In this document: one piece after another, positions 9,928 through 20,016 of the stretch
Layout: every line of letters begins with the position of its first letter
How positions within the stretch are numbered: position 1 is the stretch's first letter
Source: Rebecca billardiae RCC1528
Lineage: Eukaryota > Haptophyta
NCBI GenBank assembly: GCA_965240325.2
Contig: OZ251229.1
Span: forward strand, 186,001 to 250,000
Direction of reading: 5' to 3'
Length of the DNA: 64,000 nt
The notes under the pieces: generated by a model
What the model was told of the DNA's origin: nothing
Databases searched by the model: none
Seen by the model: only the letters and a program-made list of their open reading frames with translations
Position numbers and translations under genes: made by a program

Positions 9928-11610
9928 GGGCGTTGCAGCGCGCGTCCTGCCGGTGTTGTGGCGAGGTCGCCGCGTCGCCGCGGAGCGTGTGAAGGCCCTG
10001 GCCGTGCGTCGCAACTCGCAGCGCGCGAGCGAGCAGCACGACTAGGCTTCAGACGCCTGTCGAGCACACCCCGTGGTCCCCGGCGTTCCGCGACCGGCTC
10101 GGCCCAGTGTAGTGGCCCACTCACAGTGGCCCAGTGTTTGCAGGCAGTGCGTTCCGGGGTGACTTAATCTTATAAAATTTAATATATTTTAATATATATA
10201 TTAAAATAAATAGATAGATAGCCTATACGGGTCGCTGATGAGTAGACAAGGCTGGTTATCTACTTCTAGGCTATCTAGCTTATAGCCGCGACATTATTGC
10301 CGCTCTGCTGTGATGACGAAGTCTGATTATGAATATGACTACTATATATGATGATTATGACGAATAAAGAATTACTGCGCGCACGCGGCGCACGGCGCCC
10401 ACACGGTGACGGTGCCGGTGGCCGGCATCAGGGGCGTCGGCTGCCGGCGGCACTGGTCGCACCCCCGCTCACGCCGCAGTGACCGGAGCGCACCACGGCG
10501 GCTCTCTCGCTCGCCGGGCACGGTCGGGGAGTAGCCGCGTCTGCTGCGCAGACCCGCCACGGCTCGCCCGGGCATCAAGTGGGCGGTCCGCTGTGTCGCC
10601 GCCGCGCGTGACGCACAGCGCCGCTCCACGCACGCAATAAATTCATTCAATCGTGGTGCGCATGCGCGTAGGTTACTCTGTGTCACTGGTCCACACCCAG
10701 CGTGTGAGCCCGTGCTTTGCCACTACGTATGCAGGCTGCCATTGCAGGCGGCACCTGACTGAGTCCTGACACGCTTTCGCGCAGGTGCCGCGCCGGGCAG
10801 TGCCAACCCCTGGCTTCGGACAGGCTCAGCTAGTGGGCAGCCTGGCTCGCTCAATCTCATGCTCCTGCCGCGCGGGGTGCCCAGCTTGCTGCGCTGGGTG
10901 TGTACTGGCGCGCTCGGACGGTACCTCATCTGCCTCACACGCCTTGGTCGGGAGGGCCCGGCCCGCGCCCCGCGGGCCGCGCGGCCACTGTCGTCGCATC
11001 GAGCTCGCCGCCAATAATCGGCTGCACTCGTTTTCAGCTGCTAGCGCGCGCATCACGCGCTACACGCAAGGCTGAACACGTGGCTGTAGGCGGGCATCAC
11101 TCGATCGCCATCAGCCCCGTCACGGACTACCTTCACGAATAGCCCTCGCTTCGGCGCGCCGAGGATAGAGCCGCCGTGCGGTAATGATTAGCGCGCGCGT
11201 AAAAAATGTTAACTGGAGGAACCCCCTTGACTGGAGGGCCATTCTAGATTCGTTTGCAGGCGCGCGCGGCGCGCGCGCCTGAAGTATGCGCGCGCCGCCC
11301 TATTAGGTGTGCCTCTTATATGAAATGGAGCGCAGTAGTGAGTCACTGATGTGTATACCCCCATACTGTACTGTAGACTCGTAAGAAGCGCCGCCGGTTT
11401 GCAGCGCGGTTAATACGCGAACCTTCCCGCCACGCTTTCCTTAATGGCGGCAGTATGATGGATGCTACGATCGATGCTTCTCTCCTTCGGAGATCAAATT
11501 ATAGTAGACGAGTCGTCGCGGCGGCATCGAGCTTTATTGGACCCGCGCGGGCGGTGCGCACGCACCATCGTCTGAACGAAGGCACCCGAAGAGAGGCCCG
11601 CGTGCCCACC
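9928..11610. other. intergenic, partly AT-rich
   Basis: No supported gene. Positions about 10165-10370 are strongly AT-rich with TATATT runs. 10375-11150 is GC-rich with short frames on both strands of chance-like composition, and 11160-11450 has CG-rich and mixed segments. A hyper-GC palindromic patch sits near 10945-10985. Confidence 0.55.
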
Positions 11611-14600
11611 ATGTCCAGCGTGACGACCGGCTTGCGGCACGCCATGGGTGTCGCGCTCGTGATAAGTCTGCTGGCGTCGGGCGCGGCTGGCATCACTTTT
11701 GAGTCCAGCACCGAGTACACGGAGTGCTTCGGCCACGGGTTTGCGTGCACAAGCATCGATGTGCGTGAGTCGGCGCTGTCGCGTGACCGCGACCGCGCCA
11801 AACGACCAATCGAACCTAAACCTTGGGCTTCCTTGGCTCATGGCGCGCGCGCCGGCGAGCGGCCGTGCCGCGGCAGGCGCGTGACGGCAATCGCATTGCA
11901 ATGAAGAGCGATGACGCCCTCGCCGGCACGGTCGCCTCGCCCACCACATGCGACTCACGACGCGCGCGTCGCACGTGCGCAGGTGAGCACGTCTGATTAC
12001 TCGGGCACGATCCCAACCGACATCGGTTCGCTAGCTGGCCTTACCAGAGTGTACGCGCACGGCGCGGCGCGCGCGGGGCCAGCCAGCCGACCAGCCAGCC
12101 AGCATGCAGCGGCGATTGTACGGGCACCCGCGCAAAACTGCACGTCCACTTTGCGACCACCCAACCGGAGGGAGGATCTGGCCGCAGCCGCCGAGGCTAG
12201 TAGCCTGAGCAGCGCGCGCGCCGTGCGCGTCTGTACGCAGTCGTGCGGTCGCCGGGCAGTAACCAGCTGAGGGAAACGGGGGCGTGCGTCCGCCACCACA
12301 GTCTCAGTTCACCACTCGCCGCGCAGGGATCTGACTGGCAACTCTCTCAATGGCACCCTTCCAAGTGAGATTGGGCTCTTGACGTCTCTGAATCAACTGT
12401 ATGCGCGGCCAGGCCGCCAGGGCCGGCCAGGGGCGGTGGTGCGACATCATCGCCATCGACGCGGGCTCACGGCGTGGTGGCGCACGCCCTGCCGAGCCTG
12501 ACAACCCACTCACGTGCCATGCGCGCGCGCGGCTACTCGCTGCTACTCGCTGCGCAGGGGTCTGCGGGCCAACTCGTTCTCGGGCACCCTTCCAACGGAG
12601 ATCGGCCTCATAACATCTATGGTGTTCATGTACGTACGGCAAGGGCCAGCTAGGGGTGGCTGCGCGGCATTGGCTCACCAGCCACGCGAGCGCCCAGCGT
12701 GGCGCGCACCCCGGCTCACGCGCCATCCGTTGCGCACCGCGCACGCTACTTGCTGCGCAGGTTTGTCTCGGACAACTCGTTCTCTGGCACCCTTCCAACT
12801 GAGATCTTTCTCATAGTTGGGATGATCGGCATGTACGTGCGGCCAGGGCCAGCCAGGGGCGGTGGCGCGACACATTCTCGCCATCGACGCGGGCGCATAG
12901 CGTGATGGGGCACGCCCTGCCGAGCCTGACTGCCCGCTGCTTGTGTGCAATGCGTTCTTTCGCGCACCACTCGCTGCGCAGGCAGCTGCAGACCAACTCG
13001 TTCTCGGGCACCCTTTCAACTGAGATCGGCCTCATGCCGTCTCTGAATCAACTGTATGCGCGGCCATGCCGCCAGGGTCGCCGGCCAGCAGTGGCGGTGG
13101 TGCGACATATGCTCACCAGCCATGCGCGCACAGCGTGGCGCGCACGTCCTGCCAAGCCTGACTGCCCGTCCGCGTGCAATGCGTTTGCAAACAAACCACT
13201 CGCGCTGCGCAGGCTTCTGGACACCAACTCGTTCTCGGGCACCCTTCCAACGGAGATTGGCCTCCTGACATCTATGGTCTCCATGTACGTTCGGCCAGGG
13301 CCAGCCCGGGGTGGCTACGCATCTTTCTCACCAGCCACGCGAGCGCGCACCGCGTGGCGCACTCCCTGCCGAGCCTGACCACCAGCTCGCGTGCAATGCG
13401 TGTGCACGCGACTCGCTGCACAGGGGTGCGTCCGACACCTCGTTCAATGGCACCCTTCCAACGGAGATCGGCTTCATGACGACTCTGCAGGTTTTGTACG
13501 CGCCTGCCGAGGGTGGTGGTGCTACATTCTAGCCAGCCACGCCTGTGCACAGCGCGACGGCGCAAGGCCTGCCGAGCCTGATGCCCGCCCGCTCGTGCGA
13601 ACTGCGCGCGCGCGCGCAACTCGCTGCGCAGCACCGCGAACGGCGTGAATACCGTCTCGTACTCGGGCACACTTCCAACTGAGATCGGCCTCTTGACTGC
13701 TCTGCGCCAATTGTACGCGCCGGCCAGGGCCGGTGGCGCGTGTGCGTGACATTCTCAGAAGCCAAACTGGTGGCGCACCGCTCTGTGAACAGCCCTGCTG
13801 AGTCTGACCGCCCGCTCGTGTGCTATTTGTGTTTGTGTGCGTTACTCGCTGCGCAGCGCTTTGAATTCCGCCTCGTACTCGGGCACCCTTCCAACGGAGA
13901 TCGGCCTCATGACTGCTATGGTGTACATGTACGTACTGCCAGCAGGGCCAGCCCGGGCTGGGCCATGGCCCAGGGGTGGCCGCTCGACCTTTTCGCCAGC
14001 CACGCAGGCTAGCCCACTGGTGCTTGCCCTGCCGAGCCTGACCGCCCTCTCGTGTGCTGTGCGCTTGTGCTCGCCACTCGCTGAGCAGGTTAGTGTCCTC
14101 GAACTCATTCTCTGGCACCCTCCCAACTGAGATCGGACTCATGACGGCTCTATCCTACATGTACGCGCTGCCGGGGGGGGGGGGGGGGGGTGTAGTGGGC
14201 ATTTTCGCCATCGCCCCGAGCGCAAACAGCACTGCCCACACCCTGCCAAGCCTGACCCCCTGCTCGCATGCAATGCGTTCACACGCCACTCCCTGCGCAG
14301 TAATGCATTCGAAACCAAGATCAACGGCACCCTTCCAACTGAGATCGGCCTCAATACGGCTCTGTTTTCTATGTACGCGCGGCCGGGGGCGGTGGCGTCG
14401 TGGCATTTTCTCGCCAGCAGCCATGCGAGTGCACTGCTGCGCACAGCGCGGTGGTGCGCTGCCTGCCAAGCCTGATCGCCCGCTCATGCGTGCAACTCGC
14501 TACTGCGCAGCAATCTGTATACCGCCTCGTACTATGGCACCCTTCCAACGGAGATCGGCCTCTTGACGACTCTGTACGAAATGTACGCGCCTGCCATGGC

Positions 14601-16208
14601 CAGTGGCGGTGCGTGACATTCTCAGCAGCCAGGCGGGTGGCGCACAGCGTGGCGCACGCCCTGCCGAGCAGACTGCCCACTCTGTGCTATGCGTTTGCGC
14701 ACGCTACTCGCTGCGCAGCAATTTGAAGACCAACTCGTTCTCTGGCACCCTTCCAACTGAGGTTGGCCTCATGACGGCGCTGCAGCTCATGTGAGTGATG
14801 CTCTGCGGGCCACCTGGGGTGGTGGTGCGACGTACTTGAGCCAGCCACGCGAGCGTCACACAGCGCGGCGCATGCCCTGCCGAGCCTGACCGCCCGCTCG
14901 TGGGCTCCGCGTTCGCGCACACTTCTCGCTGCGCAGAGATTGGAACACCAACTCGTTCTCGGGCACCCTTCCAACAGAGATAGGCCTCCTGACATCTACA
15001 ATTGCCATGTACGTAAGGCCAGGGCGTGCCAACCAAAGGGGTGGCTGGCTGGCTGCGCGCGACATTCTCACGAGCCACTCGAGCACACAGCGCGGCGGCA
15101 CACACCCTGCCGAGCCTGACCGTCCGCTCGCGTGCAATGCACACCACTCTCTGCGCAGGCAGCTGCAGACCAACTCGTTCTTGGGCACCCTTCCAACGGA
15201 GATCGGCCTCCTGACAGCTCTGGCAGCCATGTACGTACGGCCAGGAGTGGTGGCGCTCGCGCATTGCGCCGGTCCTCGCGTGCCCCGTGCTGTCCGACGC
15301 AGCGCCACGCTTGCTATGCCCGCCGCTGACGCCGCTGCGTGTACGGCGGTGCCCTGTCCCCCTCACTGCGCATCGGTGCCATCGACACTCGCAGGCTTCT
15401 TGACGCCACGCAGGTGTGGCACCCTGGCGGCGCGCACGGCTATTCTTTCGTGTTCCCGGCGACACTCGCATTGGCACCGCCTCCCTCGCCGCCGCCCTCG
15501 CCGCCGCCCTCGCCCCCACCATCGCCATCATCTATGCCACCGCCCTCGCCGCCGCCCTCACCGCCACCATCGCCACCATCTACGCCACCGCCCTCGCCGC
15601 CGCCCTCACCGCCGCCCTTGCCGCAGTCGCTGACGCCTCCACAGAGTCCGCCGCCGCCGCCACCGTCACCGCCGCCGCCTCCACCGTCACCGCCGCCGCC
15701 TCAAAAAGTGTGCAGGGCCTTGTGCTTCTACTCGGTGCGCACTGCGCACCTGGCGGCGCGGGCGCGAACGCCCAGGCGCCGTCCAGCACACCGTGAGCGT
15801 GCGATGGCGCTCACTCCGGCGCGCTGCGCGCCACCGCAGCTCCGCTCGCACTGACAAGCCCTGCTGCCGGCCACCGCGCGCTGCCGGCCCCGCGCGCTGC
15901 GTCTGCAGATCGTCGCATCCGCAGCAAGGTTCCTGATCAAGTCCAGCAGCATGCAGGGCCGTGCCCTCGCCTCGCTGTCAGAAAGCGACCTCCAAGACGG
16001 CCCTGAGCTCTCGGCTGGCACTCAGTCGTCGTCTTGGGTTAGCGCCCCAGCCGCATTGTCTGCCGAGCAGTCCATCAAGGCACTCCCAGCTGCGATGACC
16101 ATTGCTGCTACTGCCGGGTTCGCGCTTGTGGTGCTGTCGGCGGCGGCCTCGGCGCTGGTCGTGACACGCGCCTCTCGCCGTCGGTGTGGGAGCAGCAGCG
16201 TGGCGTAG
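11611..16208 (+). CDS. 18-exon LRR type I membrane protein
   Basis: Deduced exons: 11611-11760, 11983-12050, 12327-12398, 12558-12629, 12761-12832, 12982-13053, 13213-13284, 13424-13495, 13632-13712, 13857-13928, 14089-14160, 14301-14372, 14511-14582, 14719-14790, 14937-15008, 15159-15230, 15395-15734, 15909-16208; 624 residues, all GT-AG and in frame. ATG 11611 (CCCACCATG) begins a signal peptide, GVALVISLLASGAAG. Exon 2 carries a divergent LRR. Exons 3-16 each encode one 24-residue LRR of the plant/bacterial surface type with core NSFSGTLPTEIGLLT; exon 9 is 27 residues. Exon 17 encodes a Pro/Ser hinge, exon 18 a single membrane helix (IAATAGFALVVLSAAASALV) and a short basic tail. A cell-surface recognition or adhesion role is likely; there is no kinase domain. 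Confidence 0.85.
12327..15230 (+). repeat. tandem exon-plus-intron LRR cassette array
   Basis: Fourteen units of 203-232 bp, each one exon plus one intron. Exons are exactly 72 nt except the 81-nt one at 13632-13712, and all are phase 2-2. Introns are related as well: most begin GTACGT or GTACGC, share CCTGCCGAGCCTGACCGCCC-like middles and end in CTCGCTGCGCAG. Thus the duplicated module is exon with intron, not exon alone. One intron contains a long G-run near 14168-14188. Confidence 0.92.
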
Positions 16209-16612
16209 CTGCTTTGGCACGTCGTCATCGACGGCGCCTTCGCCAGTCGGCCGACGCCGAGCGCTGCTCGCTGACATTGGCAGGCGCCTTCAAGCTGTGA
16301 TCGATGATACAATAAGTTTGACGCGCCGCCTTCAAGTTCATCTGCTTCGTCCTCCGAGCACAACCCGCCCACAGCCACAGGGCCACATCCGCGCACAACC
16401 CGCCCACAGAGCCACTGCCCAACATGGCTCGCGTGTGCATCTTCAACAGTCTCGTGCAGTACCGTACCGCGTACGACATGACCATCATGATATAAGCATG
16501 CGCCAACTGAGTCTCGGATCTATTTCTTGCCTGCTTGCGCTGGCAATAATCATATCGTCCGGCCCGTTCATGGCCTTGCCCGCGGGCGGGCAGTGAACTG
16601 CATGCGCACGAC

Positions 16613-16665
16613 TACAATTTACTAAGAATAAGAGACGCGTCACACAGCTCAGTCAGCAGGCGAGA
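16613..16665 (+). repeat. repeat C, isolated copy
   Basis: Matches the 47-bp terminal repeats at 34652-34698 and (inverted) 37158-37204. It shares TTTACTAAGAATAAGAGACG, with one substitution near the start (TACAA for TACAG) and two short insertions (2 and 3 bases). No inverted partner is seen nearby, so it looks like a solo, degenerate terminus. Confidence 0.85.
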
Positions 16666-17384
16666 CATGGTCCGTCGAATCTGCATATATATATTAATAT
16701 ATATATAATACTAATATATTATACGGTGGCCGTATATATATAGCATATCATAGAATCAGTCGTTAATAATAATATAGTCTATATATATATATATATATAC
16801 TATAGCTTCCCGTTACCAAATAATTATATATTATTAATATATATTATTAATCGCCGGTAATTTTTGATAACTGAAGACGATGATGACGACGAACGACTTT
16901 AAGTCTAAGACAAGAGTAAGACAGCTGCCGCCGCAGACTAATTCTATGTATATGATGATTTACGAGGGCGCAGCTCTCCTCAGATTCGTCTGTCGAAGTA
17001 CTGACTCCGGAGTCGTCGGAGCGCGTTGGCCGCGGGTGCTAAGGGAGTCGTCGTCGCCGATGCTGATCACACAGAGGTAGTAGGGGCCAGAGGGATGCCG
17101 CTGTATTTATTGCAGTCGTCGCCGGCCTTGGTCTAGTACTCATCGAATATATCGACTCGTTTTATTCATTATTGGCCCCCTGGCAGTGGCCTGCCCATCA
17201 GCAGGCAGTCACGGCGCCACGACCGATCGCGCGAGCTGTGCCGTGCGAGCAAGACACGACAGGTAGTTATTACGACTGTCACGGTACGCGGTAGAGTAGC
17301 GTTTGGAGACCGAGTCGTGCCAGACTTTACAGTAGACTTGCCGCGCTGCTGCTGCGGCGAGTGCCGCGAGTGCTCCGGTGGCGG

Positions 17385-18116
17385 GACGCGCACGGGGCAC
17401 GGCGCTGCGGGCGTGGATGTGCCCACAGAGCCGCCGCGTGCGGACGGGCTGCGGCGGGAGAGCACCAGGCACCCTCCTGCACCGCGCGTCGTGCGCGACG
17501 CCTCTTTCGCCTCGGCTCAGGGCAGCGCGCACGCGCGCGCACCGCCTCAAGGCCAGCCCGTTGCCGCGCCGCAGCCGACCGCGCGCGCGGCGCCGTGCGC
17601 GGCGTGGTCGGGAAGGAACGGGCGCTGCTGCCGGGCGAGATGGTGATAGCAGATGCGCAGGTCATCCGATGAACATTCATGCACGAGTAGCTCGCGCGCC
17701 CGTCTGGCACTGTTATGTGGCTCTGTGATCGTCCCGACAGGCGACAAAGGTCTCCCCATGCACACCATTCGTGAGAAGTCGAAAGAGGCATGCAAACGGG
17801 TCGACGACAAGCTCGTCAAGGCGTCGTGGGGCGGCATTGCCTGCGCATCTGCTATCACCATCTCGCTCGGCAGCAGCGCCCGTTCCTTCACGACCACGCC
17901 GCGCACGGCGCCGCGCGCGCGGTCGGCTGCGGCGCGGCAACGGGCTGGCCTTGAGGCGGTGCGCGCGCGTGCGCGCTGCCCTGAGCCGAGGCGAAAGAGG
18001 CATGGCGCAAGACGCACGGCGCAGGAGGGCGCCTGGTGCTCTCCCGCCGCAGCCCGTCCGCACGCGCCGGCTCCGCGGGCACATCCGCGCCCGCAGCGCC
18101 GTGCCCCGTGCGCGTC
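17385..18116. repeat. 277-bp inverted repeat with 178-bp spacer
   Basis: Left arm 17385-17661 is the near-perfect reverse complement of right arm 17840-18116; the arms keep constant coordinate sum (35501), so there are no net indels. Differences are scattered single substitutions. The spacer 17662-17839 is unique. The right arm ends 126 bp before the RAB3GAP2-like start codon. A transcript would form a long hairpin. Confidence 0.9.
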
Positions 18117-18242
18117 GGAGCATCGCCGGCCGCCGCCCGCCCCGCGGCTGGGGGCCGGCCCGGGGCGGTGGCCCGAAAACTTTCAACTTGGGCCGGACTG
18201 GTTCCCTTCCGGCTTGCCCGCGGGCCGCGCTCGTGCATCAGA

Positions 18243-19628
18243 ATGGCAGCGTCCCCGCAGCTCGCGCTCCACGGGCTGCGCGCGAGCCTCGCGTCGGCGC
18301 CGCGGCACGGCCGGTGGGGCGCGTGCGCGGATGGCGCTCTCGTCGTGAGCGTCGCCTCGGCGACCGACCTGTACGTCTGGTCCGCCGCCAACGCCGCGGC
18401 GGGCGCGGAGATTGTGGACGTGGTGGCGGGCGGGCAGCCGATGGCGGGCGCGCCGCTGCCCGCGGAGATCTGCGACGTGGTGTGCTTCACGGTGCCCGCG
18501 CTCGCCTCGCGCGCGGCGTTCGCGTGCATCTGCGTCGGCTTCGACACGGGCGAGCTCCGCGTGCTCCGCGCCGACGGCGCCTTCCTCTTTGCGACGCGCG
18601 CGCACGGCAGCCGGATCGTGCGCCTGCGCACGCACGCGAGCGCGGAGGGCGGCGGGCAGCTGACGGTGCTGCACGAGGGGGCGGTGGTGTGCGTGGACGG
18701 CACGTCACTGCACGGCGTGCTGCACACGTGCGCGCGCGAGGCCGCCGCCGCCGCCGCGAGCTGGGGCCCCGCGTCGACGATGCCGGCGGTCGAGCTGCGG
18801 CGCTGGGCGTGTCCGCACAGCGCGGGCGAGCACGGGCTGGGCGGCCTCGTCGACGTGGCGTGCTGCGGCGCGCCGCCCGCGTCGCCGTTCGAGGGCGTGT
18901 CCTCGCTGGACGACTCGCTCTGCCTCGTCCTCGCCGGCGCCGGCGGCAGCGCCTGCCTCCTCACCGCGCTCGCGCCGGACGACAGCGCCGCCGCCTTCTC
19001 CGCCGCCTCACTCGCGCTCAACGCGGCGAGCGCGTTGTTCAGCGCGGCGCGCGGGCTGCTGTGGGGCGGCGGCGGGCGGGAGGCGGGCGGCGCGGCGGCG
19101 GCGGAGGAGGAGCAGCGGCGGCAGCGCGAGGCCGCGCTCATCGCGCCGCCCGCCGTCGCGCTCGCGCCCGTGCGCGCGCTCGCCGACCCGCCGCGCGGCG
19201 TGCGCGCGCTCGCGCTCTCCGCGCGCGGCCGGTGGGCGGCGGCCGCAGACTCGCTGGGGCGCGTGCTGCTGCTCGAGGTGCCGTCGCTGATCGTGCGGCG
19301 GATGTGGCGCGGGTACCGCGAGGCGCAGTGCGCGTGGGTCGACGCGGCCGGCGCGGACGGCGCGGGGCGCGCCGAGCTGCTCGTCATCTACGCGCCGCGC
19401 AGGGGCCGGCTCGAGGCGTGGCGGCCGCTGCCGGGCGCGCCGCGCGTCGGCGCGTGCGCGGTCGGCTCGGACGGCCACCTGCTCGGAGGCGCGCACGGGC
19501 TGGGGCGCGGGGTCGGCGCGGCGCCGTGCTGCATCTTCCTCAGCGCCGACGGCGTGCTCTCCGAGGTCCGCGTCGCGCCGCTGCAGCCCGCGCACTCTCA
19601 CCCGCCGACGCAGCCTCAGACTGAGTGA
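18243..19628 (+). CDS. RAB3GAP2 N-terminal-like protein
   Basis: A single-exon, 461-residue protein. The stretch VRRMWRGYREAQCAWVDAAG followed by LLVIYAPRRGRLEAWRPLPG and PRVGACAVGSDGHLL is the hallmark of the RAB3GAP2_N domain, the non-catalytic regulatory subunit of the Rab3GAP complex, which acts as GAP for Rab3 and GEF for Rab18. The first half is consistent with a beta-propeller-like fold (TDLYVWSAAN, FDTGELRVLRADG). Start M at 18243 fits the beginning of the domain; an upstream in-frame ATG (18036) lies in the inverted repeat. Animal RAB3GAP2 is about 1,400 residues, so only the N-terminal third is here; the next gene begins about 400 bp later. Confidence 0.78.
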   Translation: MAASPQLALHGLRASLASAPRHGRWGACADGALVVSVASATDLYVWSAANAAAGAEIVDVVAGGQPMAGAPLPAEICDVVCFTVPALASRAAFACICVGFDTGELRVLRADGAFLFATRAHGSRIVRLRTHASAEGGGQLTVLHEGAVVCVDGTSLHGVLHTCAREAAAAAASWGPASTMPAVELRRWACPHSAGEHGLGGLVDVACCGAPPASPFEGVSSLDDSLCLVLAGAGGSACLLTALAPDDSAAAFSAASLALNAASALFSAARGLLWGGGGREAGGAAAAEEEQRRQREAALIAPPAVALAPVRALADPPRGVRALALSARGRWAAAADSLGRVLLLEVPSLIVRRMWRGYREAQCAWVDAAGADGAGRAELLVIYAPRRGRLEAWRPLPGAPRVGACAVGSDGHLLGGAHGLGRGVGAAPCCIFLSADGVLSEVRVAPLQPAHSHPPTQPQTE

Positions 19629-20016
19629 GCTCTCCGCCGTCCCTGTGGGGCCGTGCCTGTCTGTGAGTCTGTCGTCCCAGCGCCGGAGCGCGGGCTGCGG
19701 GGGATGGCTGACGTGCGTGGCAGCGCCAGGCGGCAGGGCGCTGCGCCGACGTTGAATTCGCGTGCGAGTTCACACAGGCGCGGATTCCATCCATATTCCA
19801 TGTTGGCCGGCCGCCGCTTCTAGCTTACACATGACACTTCGCGTGGCCCGGCTTGGTCGTCAGTTGATTGACGACGTCTGTGACGATCTCGTGATCGGTC
19901 GTTGGCGCACTTGTCCGGTGCAGACTGGTCACTGGTGAGCAGCGTGCATCAACAACCATCCTGCAAACGGGACTGATGACATCTTCTTTTTCCGTTGGTC
20001 CCATGATGGCAGACCC
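19629..20016. other. intergenic, nothing recognised
   Basis: 388 bp between the RAB3GAP2-like stop and the glycosyltransferase start. Mixed composition; no repeat or RNA gene recognised. An upstream first exon of the glycosyltransferase could lie here. Confidence 0.4.

Larger units (their letters stand above)
16209..18242. other. intergenic: AT-rich block and inverted repeat
   Basis: No supported gene. Contains a copy of the terminal repeat C (16613-16665), an AT-rich block of TATATA-type microsatellites (about 16680-16860), and a large inverted repeat (17385-17661 with 17840-18116). Open frames inside the inverted repeat read as mirror images of each other and are not treated as genes. Confidence 0.6.

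Noticed and set aside
8406-10124. Minus-strand frames across the SBF transporter
   Set aside because: Antisense of a gene with clear transporter motifs and helices.
12327-15230. CRISPR-like look of evenly spaced repeats
   Set aside because: The repeated parts are coding LRR exons with splice sites and related introns, not short identical repeats with unique spacers.
15735-15854. Continuation of LRR gene exon 17 to a stop at 15854
   Set aside because: Would end the protein without a membrane helix; splicing 15734 to 15909 keeps frame and adds a clear transmembrane segment. Kept as a possible secreted isoform only.
17653-18348. 231-codon plus frame over the inverted repeat
   Set aside because: The same peptide is read from the other arm on the minus strand, as expected of an inverted repeat, and it is Arg/Pro-rich.
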